Below are positions 21,572 through 26,772 of a DNA stretch of 26,772 bases, piece by piece. How positions within the stretch are numbered: the stretch's first letter is position 1; each line of letters begins with the position of its first letter. Under the pieces are notes generated by a model. That model searched no databases and was not told the DNA's origin. It worked only from the letters and a program-made list of their open reading frames with translations. Source of the stretch: CAVQGZ01 sp964356295 (GTDB lineage: Bacteria; Actinomycetota; Actinomycetes; Jiangellales; Jiangellaceae); the NCBI GenBank assembly GCA_964356295.1, contig CAYHHE010000032.1, positions 1 to 26,772 of the forward strand. Reading direction: 5' to 3'. Position numbers and translations under genes: made by a program.

Positions 21572-23356
21572 ATGCAGGACGTCGCTGGCCTGGCTGCCCA
21601 GGTAGAGCAGCTGTTGGCCGACATCGAGCGAGCCGAGCGGGATGCAGCGGAGCAGATCGCAGCCTGCCATCCGGGGAACCGAGCGGGGGCGACCAACCTC
21701 GTCCACTACACCGAGCTGCGGCGTCACGACGTGCGCGAGCTTCAGGGTGACCTGATGGACATCGGCGTGTCGTCCCTGGCCACGACCGAGGCCAATGTCC
21801 GGGCGAAGCTGTTCGCCGCGCGCGCGGCGCTTCGCGCTCTCGGAGGCGATCCGGGCCCGTGGGAGCTCCAGGCCATCGATGACGCGATCGACGCCGGCGA
21901 CGACCTGCTGGCCGCCCACGCCGAGCAGCTGCTCGGGCCTGTTCGGTACCACCGGCATACCCGGATCATGGTGACTCTGCCGAGCGAGGCGGCCGAGGAC
22001 GCGGACCTGGTGCGAGCCCTGGTCGACGAAGGGATGGATCTGGCCCGGATCAACTGCGCCCACGACGACGAGGCGGCCTGGGCTGCCATGGCCGGCCACG
22101 TCCGGGCGGCATCGGTGGCTGCGGAGCGTCCGGTGCTGGTGTACATGGATCTGGGTGGACCCAAGCTGCGGACCGGCCCGATCCAGGCCGGACCGGCGGT
22201 GGTCCGGGTCAGACCGGGACGAGACGCCCTCGGGCGTCCGGTCGAGGCCGGGCGGATGTGGCTTTCCGGAACCGGCGCCCCTGCGCCGGACGGGGCGGTC
22301 GGTGTTCCCGTGGAGCACGACTGGGTGACCCGTCGCGTGCCCGGCGACACGGTCACGTTCACCGACACTCGAGGACGACGCCGCCGCTTCACCGTGGAGT
22401 CCGTCGACGACCAGGGCGCTCTGGCGACCAGCGAACGCACGTCCTACCTGGTCACAGGGCTGCAGCTCAGTGCCGGTAGGGACCACACCGTCGTCGGTGA
22501 GCTTCCGAGCATCGAGCAGCGTCTGCGTATCGCGACGGGTGACACCCTGCTGCTGACCCGAGACCTGAGCCCGGCCGACCCGACGCTGGACCCGACCCGC
22601 ATCGGGTGCACCCTTCCCGAGGCCTTCGAGGCCGCCGAACCCGGCCATCGGATCCTGTTCGACGACGGGGAGATCGAGGGCGTCGTCGACCGGGTAGCGG
22701 CCGACGAGATCACCGTTGTGATCACCCGCGCCCAGCCCGGCGGCAAGTGGCTCGGCGCGGAGAAGGGCATCAATCTGCCCGACACCCGGCTTCCCGTCGA
22801 GGCGCTCACCCCCGCCGACATCGCAGCCCTGCCCAGCGTCGTCGCACATGCCGACGTCGTCGGGTTGTCCTTCGTCCGCAGCCCGGCCGACGTCGCGCAC
22901 ATGCGCCGCGAGCTCAGCGCGCACGGGGGCCAGAAGGTCGGCTTGGTGCTCAAGATCGAGACCGAGCAGGGCTTCCGTGAGCTGCCGGACATCCTTCTTG
23001 ACGCCATGTGCTGGCCCCAGGCCGGCGTCATGATCGCCCGCGGCGATCTGATGACCGAGATCGGCTGGGAACGGATGACGGAGGTTCCCTACCAGATCCT
23101 CTCGCTGTGCGAGGCCGGCCATCTCCCGGTGATCTGGGCGACCCAGGTGCTGGAGTCGCTGGCCAAGAAGGGCCTGCCGTCGCGCGCGGAGATGGTCGAC
23201 GCTGCCGCCGGGGAGCGCGCCGAGTGCGTCATGCTCAACAAGGGGCCATACATCCTGGAAGCAGTCCAGACCCTCGACGCCGTCCTCGGCCGCATGCGGC
23301 GGGTTCAACGCAAGAGTCGCACGCTCCTGCGCCGGATCACGTCCTGGTCCGAGTGA
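21572..23356 (+). CDS. Pyruvate-kinase-like protein with an N-terminal helical extension and no C-terminal regulatory domain
   Basis: 594 residues from the ATG at 21572 (GAGG or a degenerate -10 just upstream). Residues 1-125 are a helical, coiled-coil-like domain (LAAQVEQLLADIERAERDAA). The kinase barrel starts near 130 (TRIMVTLPSEA, then GMDLARINCAHDD). It has YMDLGGPKLRTG (about 190-201), EKGINLPDTRLP, VGLSFVRSP, LKIETEQG with the catalytic Lys (about 461), ARGDLMTEI (about 488-496) and ATQVLESL. The usual METAxGxYP segment is MLNKGPYI, and the protein ends there, so the allosteric C-terminal domain is missing. The B-domain-like insert is large. This is an atypical PK subgroup; conversion of PEP and ADP to pyruvate and ATP is probable but not certain. 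Confidence 0.82.
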   Translation: MQDVAGLAAQVEQLLADIERAERDAAEQIAACHPGNRAGATNLVHYTELRRHDVRELQGDLMDIGVSSLATTEANVRAKLFAARAALRALGGDPGPWELQAIDDAIDAGDDLLAAHAEQLLGPVRYHRHTRIMVTLPSEAAEDADLVRALVDEGMDLARINCAHDDEAAWAAMAGHVRAASVAAERPVLVYMDLGGPKLRTGPIQAGPAVVRVRPGRDALGRPVEAGRMWLSGTGAPAPDGAVGVPVEHDWVTRRVPGDTVTFTDTRGRRRRFTVESVDDQGALATSERTSYLVTGLQLSAGRDHTVVGELPSIEQRLRIATGDTLLLTRDLSPADPTLDPTRIGCTLPEAFEAAEPGHRILFDDGEIEGVVDRVAADEITVVITRAQPGGKWLGAEKGINLPDTRLPVEALTPADIAALPSVVAHADVVGLSFVRSPADVAHMRRELSAHGGQKVGLVLKIETEQGFRELPDILLDAMCWPQAGVMIARGDLMTEIGWERMTEVPYQILSLCEAGHLPVIWATQVLESLAKKGLPSRAEMVDAAAGERAECVMLNKGPYILEAVQTLDAVLGRMRRVQRKSRTLLRRITSWSE

Positions 23357-23390
23357 CCCGAGCACACCCTTCTCTCTCTCTCCCTCTCGG

Positions 23391-24194
23391 TCAGCCTTCT
23401 GCTGCGGTCTGGAACGACACCTGCAATGCGCCGTCGTCGTCGCGCAGTTCCAGCGTGAACCCGTCGATGCGGTACTGGGTGGCGCGACCCATCGCGGCGA
23501 GGAACTGCGCCTCCTGCGCGTCCACCCCCTCGATCCCCTCGCATGCGATCAAGGTGGACGCCAGCGGGCCGATGGATATGCCGGAGCCATCCTCGCTGAA
23601 CTGTCCGGTGTAGGTGTTGCAGCCGGCGCTGCCGCTGACGGTGCCGTCCTCGGCGAAGGTCGCGGTGACCTCAGAGCCGGCGACCAGCGACGCCACCCCG
23701 CCGGTCCCGTTGTTGATCCCGGTGGCCGACCACGTGGGTCCGGCCAGCGCTGCCTCTTCGGCCTCGGCGAAGGTGAGGACGGTGGCTCCGTCGGCGTCGG
23801 TCAGCGTCAGGGTGGAGGCGTCGGTGGCGAACCCCGCCGTGCGGGCCAGCGCGGCCAGGAAGGCGGCCTCCACCGACGAGGCGGGCTCGGGGCAGGCCAT
23901 CAAGGTGCCGGCCACCGGGTCGAAGCTGAGCGCGTCGCCATCGACGGTGTAGCCGGCGGTGTAGCGGTTGCAGCCACTGCTGCCCGAGACCTGACCGTCG
24001 AAGAACCGGGCGGTCACCGTCACGCCGTCGGCCACCTCTACCGCGCTGCCGTCCTCGTCGTAGGACTGCAGCGTCCACGGTGTGCTCTCCAGCGGAAGGC
24101 CCGTTCCGGCGGTGTCGCCGTCGGAGGACCCGCACCCGCTCACGGCCATGCCGAGGAGGAGGACGAGGGGGACAACGGCCCGTCTGAGCAACAT
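23391..24194 (-). CDS. Double META-domain lipoprotein
   Basis: 267 residues from the ATG at 24194 (AGGTG 6 nt upstream); a GTG at 24203 is in frame but less well placed. The signal peptide VVPLVLLLGMAVSGC ends in a lipobox (VSGC), so it is anchored on the outer face of the membrane. Two META (HslJ-like) domains follow: the first with STPWTLQSYDEDGSAVEV, GSSGCNRYTAGY and GTLMACPEP; the second with GPTWSATGINNG, GSAGCNTYTGQF and STLIACEG. Each carries the conserved SGCNxY and MAC/IAC cysteine pair. META domains occur in stress-related HslJ and in secreted proteins; the ligand is unknown. Convergent with the pyruvate-kinase-like gene across a 34-bp CT-rich gap. Confidence 0.87.
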   Translation of the reverse strand: MLLRRAVVPLVLLLGMAVSGCGSSDGDTAGTGLPLESTPWTLQSYDEDGSAVEVADGVTVTARFFDGQVSGSSGCNRYTAGYTVDGDALSFDPVAGTLMACPEPASSVEAAFLAALARTAGFATDASTLTLTDADGATVLTFAEAEEAALAGPTWSATGINNGTGGVASLVAGSEVTATFAEDGTVSGSAGCNTYTGQFSEDGSGISIGPLASTLIACEGIEGVDAQEAQFLAAMGRATQYRIDGFTLELRDDDGALQVSFQTAAEG

Positions 24195-24337
24195 GTCGAG
24201 CACCTGCTTCCGGGTTGCGGTTCGTGATCGGTCATAGTCCTGGCAACGGTAGTTGGTCGTGGGTGCGCGAGTTCATGGTCGCGTCACTGACGGGCTGTCG
24301 GGTCGGGAGGGCGAGGCGAGAGAAGCCGACGGAAAGG

Positions 24338-24350
24338 GTCAAGATCGTCG
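24338..24350. repeat. Solo half-site of the GATCTTGAC inverted-repeat family
   Basis: GTCAAGATCGTCG followed by a G-run is identical over 13 bp to the right outer half-site at 16735-16747. No matching left arm is found in the 230-bp intergenic gap, so it is a decayed or solo copy. Confidence 0.55.
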
Positions 24351-24423
24351 GGGGGTGGCGTCTCGCGCGGGCATCTCCGCCGGCTGAGCCCAGCGGGGAC
24401 TCACACCGGGCCCTCGTCGGGCG

Positions 24424-24429
24424 TACCGT
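24424..24429 (+). promoter_or_regulatory. -10 box of a leaderless promoter for the 79-residue membrane protein
   Basis: TACCGT fits TAnnnT and is followed by 7 nt before the ATG at 24437. There is no Shine-Dalgarno. This explains the choice of that ATG over upstream in-frame codons. Confidence 0.45.
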
Positions 24430-24436
24430 GACAGGC

Positions 24437-24676
24437 ATGGCGGACAAGGGTGAACAGGGCAAGGCCAAGACGGGTCAGGCACCTGGTGGTGATGCGGTAT
24501 ACGCCCTGGGGGTGATCGGTGCCTGGGTGTACTACTGGCAGCGCGCCGATACGGCGGGCGAGCGCGGCCTGGCCGTCCTCAAGGGAATCGTGTGGCCGGC
24601 CTTCCTGGTCTACGAGGCGTTCTCCGCCCTGTCGGGTCGCTCGCAGACCGCGATCGGTGAGTCCGCGAAGGTCTGA
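24437..24676 (+). CDS. Small conserved actinobacterial membrane protein
   Basis: 79 residues. A polar start with KGEQGKAKTGQ is followed by AVYALGVIGAWVYYWQRADT, a loop, and then GIVWPAFLVYEAFSAL. Two short hydrophobic segments with the YALGxIGAxVYYWQ and VWPAFLVYEAF patterns are typical of a widespread uncharacterised actinobacterial family. Probably an inner-membrane protein with both ends in the cytosol. The role is unknown. Intact, single gene, likely leaderless. Confidence 0.75.
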   Translation: MADKGEQGKAKTGQAPGGDAVYALGVIGAWVYYWQRADTAGERGLAVLKGIVWPAFLVYEAFSALSGRSQTAIGESAKV

Positions 24677-24737
24677 GGAGGGTCGTCGGGCTTCCCGGCC
24701 CGCCCAGGACCGACGAGGGCTCGCCCAGTGGGTCGGC

Positions 24738-25772
24738 TCACGGGGACGGCGGATCCGTCACGAGGACGAACTTGCCGGCGTGCCCACCTCGTTCCAGCAG
24801 CTCGTGGGCTCGAGCGGCCTCGGCCAGCGGGATACGCCCGGCGACGAGCGGGGTGATCTCGCCGGCGGCAATCAGGTCGAGGAGCTCGGCCAGCGTCGCG
24901 CGGTACCAGGCGTTGCCGAGCTTCGTCAGGTCGGGTGTGGAGGGTGTGTGCTTGCCGTCCGGGATGAGCGAGAGCGCTGTGCGAGCCAGCAGGGTGGGCG
25001 GGATGATCCGTAGCCCGTGGTCCCGTGTGGCTGCCACACCGAACCACACCAGACGTCCACCCGCGCGAAGGGCCCGGTAGGAGCGCCACAGCTGCTGGCC
25101 GCCGCCGACGGGGTCGAACACGACGTCGACGCCGTCTCCGGTGAGGCCCCGGACGCGGGCGACGAAGTCCTCGGTGCGGTAGTCGATCGGTGTCGCGCCC
25201 AGCTGGGACACCACGTCACGGTTGGCGCCGGACGCGGTGCCGAACAACTCCAGGTCGGCGAGCCTGCCGAGCTGGAGCAGCGCAGACCCGACCCCGCCTG
25301 CAGCACCGTGGACGAGGACACGCTCGCCGGCGCGCACCTTGGCCGCTTGGTGCATCATCGCGTGCGCCGTGAGGTAGTTGATCACGACGCAGACGGCCTC
25401 GGCGGGATCCACCCCGGCAGGGACGGGTACCAGGTCCCCCTCGGGCAGGCAGACGTACTCCGCGTAGCCGCCGCGGGTGCCCAGGGCCACGGTCCAGCCG
25501 GCGACGACGTCCCCCGGCGCGACGGTGGACGCCCGCGCGCCGAGCGAGTCCACGACACCCACGACGTCCGTCCCGAGGGTGAAGGGCACCCGTGGCGTGC
25601 CAGGAAGCCGCCCGGAGCGGCGGAACATCAGGTCGTAGCCCGACACGCCGGCTGCGAAGACCCGTACCCGAGCCTCGCCCGGACCCGGCTGTGGGAGGTC
25701 CTCCTCCACGAAGGCCAGTACCTCCGGCCCCCCGTGACGCGTGACGACGACCCGATGCTGCCTGGCCTGCAT
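24738..25772 (-). CDS. MDR-superfamily NADPH:quinone oxidoreductase-like protein
   Basis: 344 residues from an ATG with GGAGGGAG at good distance. N-terminal GroES-like fold (VRVFAAGVSGYDLMFRRSG, PFTLGTDVVGVVDSLG), then the nucleotide loop HGAAGGVGSALLQLG and VDVVFDPVGGGQQLWRSY; the C-terminal IPLAEAARAHELLERGGHAG and KFVLV are typical of quinone-oxidoreductase-like MDR enzymes. Zinc ligands are absent. It reduces quinones or enones with NADPH; substrate unknown. It is a paralogous type to the gene at 3182 but a different subfamily. Full-length. Confidence 0.87.
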   Translation of the reverse strand: MQARQHRVVVTRHGGPEVLAFVEEDLPQPGPGEARVRVFAAGVSGYDLMFRRSGRLPGTPRVPFTLGTDVVGVVDSLGARASTVAPGDVVAGWTVALGTRGGYAEYVCLPEGDLVPVPAGVDPAEAVCVVINYLTAHAMMHQAAKVRAGERVLVHGAAGGVGSALLQLGRLADLELFGTASGANRDVVSQLGATPIDYRTEDFVARVRGLTGDGVDVVFDPVGGGQQLWRSYRALRAGGRLVWFGVAATRDHGLRIIPPTLLARTALSLIPDGKHTPSTPDLTKLGNAWYRATLAELLDLIAAGEITPLVAGRIPLAEAARAHELLERGGHAGKFVLVTDPPSP

Positions 25773-25920
25773 GCTGACTCCCTCCACGCGGGACCGCCCG
25801 GACGAGCGGGCCGGTGCTCAGCTCTACTCATCCGTGCCGACGTCCGGTGTGCCAGAGGCCTTGGTCCAGAACCACGACCCCTGCACGACACCGCGGACTC
25901 CGGTGTGTCAGGGTGGGAGG

Positions 25921-26586
25921 GTGGGTGCGCTGGCCCGGGCTGTCGGTGGGTTGGCGGCCGCGTCTGCGGTGGCCTCCGTCGGCTACGCCGCGGTGCTTCG
26001 CGACCGACAGCTGCGATGGGGGGCGACGCCCGAGGAGGTCGTCGCGGCCCTGCCGGGCGACTCCAGCCTGACCAAGGCCGAGCACGTCGCTACCCGTGCC
26101 ATCGGCGTGGGTGCGCCGGTGGAGGCCGTCTGGCCATGGCTGGCGCAGATGGGTCAAGGTCGGGGTGGCCTGTACTCCTACGACTGGCTGGAGAATCTCG
26201 TGGGTTGCCAGATGCACAGCGCCGACGAGATCGTCGAGGAGTGGCAGGACGTCAGGGTGGGCGACGACTTCCGGCTGCACCCCGACGTCGCCCTGCGCGT
26301 CGGGGAGGTCGATCCGCCTCGCGCGCTGGTGGTGCGTGGCGGCGTGACGCCGGACGGTCGTCCCACCGAGGACGTTGCCGCTGCGCCGTACGACTTCACC
26401 TGGGCGTTCGTGCTCACCGAACAGGGACCGGACCGGTCGCGACTGATCGTCCGAGAGCGCTACCAGTACCTGGCCCGGTGGACCCCGCTGCTGGTCGAGA
26501 CCGTCTCCGTCATCAGCTTCGTCATGACGCAGCGGATGCTGCGGGGGATCCGGCAGCGAGCCGAGGCAGCAGCGCTGGGTCGGTAG
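25921..26586 (+). CDS. SRPBCC (START/Bet v1-fold)-type protein with an N-terminal membrane helix
   Basis: 221 residues from the GTG at 25921; an in-frame GTG at 25903 is an alternative and neither has a clear ribosome site. A hydrophobic N-terminal helix (ARAVGGLAAASAVASVGYAA) may anchor it. Then the SRPBCC pattern: TRAIGVGAPVEAVWPWLAQM, then GQGRGGLYSYDWLENLVG, RLHPDVALRVGEVDPPRALV, FTWAFVLTEQGPDRSRLIVR and ERYQYL. Such proteins bind hydrophobic ligands in a cavity; the GxGRGGxYSYDWLENL block is common in actinobacterial members of unknown function. It is divergent from the MDR gene, and the 148-bp gap between them holds both promoters. Confidence 0.75.
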   Translation: MGALARAVGGLAAASAVASVGYAAVLRDRQLRWGATPEEVVAALPGDSSLTKAEHVATRAIGVGAPVEAVWPWLAQMGQGRGGLYSYDWLENLVGCQMHSADEIVEEWQDVRVGDDFRLHPDVALRVGEVDPPRALVVRGGVTPDGRPTEDVAAAPYDFTWAFVLTEQGPDRSRLIVRERYQYLARWTPLLVETVSVISFVMTQRMLRGIRQRAEAAALGR

Positions 26587-26753
26587 CGGCCGGTGGCCCG
26601 TAAGCCGCCGGCCCCGGCGAGCGCAGCCAGGTGCCACGGTGGAACCGGCTTGAGCCGGTACCTTCCCTGATGAAGAGGCTTGTCTGCGAAGTAGGTGTCC
26701 TGGAGGCTCGCCACGAGCCTCTCGTCGTCGATGTCGGCGTAGGGGTCGGTCAT
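26460..26753 (-). CDS. Small unrecognised ORF, start clear, end doubtful
   Basis: 97 codons from an ATG. The first ~55 residues (MTDPYADIDDERLVASLQDT, YFADKPLHQGRYRLKPVPPW, HLAALAGAGG) look like real protein and could be a short cytosolic family. The rest is Arg/Ser-rich and antisense to the end of the SRPBCC gene (overlap 26460-26586), so the native stop may have been lost. No family recognised. Confidence 0.4.
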   Translation of the reverse strand: MTDPYADIDDERLVASLQDTYFADKPLHQGRYRLKPVPPWHLAALAGAGGLRATGRYRPSAAASARCRIPRSIRCVMTKLMTETVSTSSGVHRARYW

Positions 26754-26772
26754 CGGGCGGCAGCAGGGAAGG

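Noticed and set aside
21524..23365. 613-codon open frame on the minus strand
   Set aside because: Antisense to the pyruvate-kinase-like gene; no recognisable motifs.
23357..23390. CT-rich run between convergent genes as a terminator
   Set aside because: No inverted repeat is present; it is a simple pyrimidine tract only.
25017..26603. 528-codon plus-strand frame across the MDR and SRPBCC genes
   Set aside because: Out of frame with both genes and lacking motifs; a shadow of the MDR and SRPBCC codon bias.

Overview
The window is chromosomal DNA from a high-GC Gram-positive actinobacterium. The evidence is very high G+C, many GTG or TTG starts, several apparently leaderless genes (a TAnnnT -10 box about 6-7 nt upstream of the start codon), a HAAS-type membrane protein, a DUF2855 protein, an actinobacterial 79-residue membrane protein and Tat or lipoprotein leaders. 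A family close to Geodermatophilaceae or Nocardioidaceae is possible, but I cannot fix it from the sequence. No rRNA, tRNA, CRISPR array or intact insertion sequence was seen.

Layout. 1-4.2 kb: the end of a membrane protein, a HAAS-domain membrane protein, a secreted flavin amine oxidase and a zinc-ADH-like oxidoreductase, followed by a broken cation-efflux gene. 4.7-6.3 kb: a 534-residue DUF6345-like protein with a His/Cys pair spaced as in caspase/gingipain-type (clan CD) peptidases. 6.7-8.9 kb: a SNF2-family helicase. 9.4-11.1 kb: an alpha/beta hydrolase whose 3' end reads into an antisense CPBP-protease remnant, and a Lys/Ala/Pro-rich protein. 11.3-11.8 kb: a frameshift-scarred RelB/RelE pair. 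11.9-13.0 kb: a DUF2855 protein. 13.2-14.35 kb: a DEAD-box RNA helicase pseudogene and a second RelE fragment. 14.65-16.3 kb: an unrecognised, ATGA-coupled two-gene operon. 16.3-16.75 kb: a collapsed ABC exporter next to a nested inverted-repeat element. 16.8-18.1 kb: an MBL-fold hydrolase coupled to a shortened VOC protein. 18.3-19.2 kb: a cyclase-like alpha-helical repeat protein. 19.3-20.5 kb: a nucleotidyltransferase/XRE pair that looks like a toxin-antitoxin module. 20.6-21.3 kb: a YciI and VOC pair. 21.6-23.4 kb: an atypical pyruvate-kinase-like protein. 23.4-26.8 kb: a META-domain lipoprotein, a small membrane protein, an MDR oxidoreductase, an SRPBCC protein and the start of a small ORF.

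Two themes stand out. First, this is a gene-remnant graveyard: at least seven loci (CDF, CPBP, RelBE, DEAD-box helicase, RelE fragment, ABC exporter, shortened VOC) show frameshifts, internal deletions or chimeric junctions between otherwise intact housekeeping-type genes. Second, intergenic inverted repeats with core GATCTTGAC/GTCAAGATC and a 35-nt centre occur at 16.65 kb and 21.45 kb, with a solo half-site at 24.34 kb. One copy lies within about 12 nt of the ABC-exporter truncation. The best candidates for undescribed biology are the DUF6345-like putative protease, the NTase/XRE pair, the 14.65-16.3 kb operon and the repeat family.
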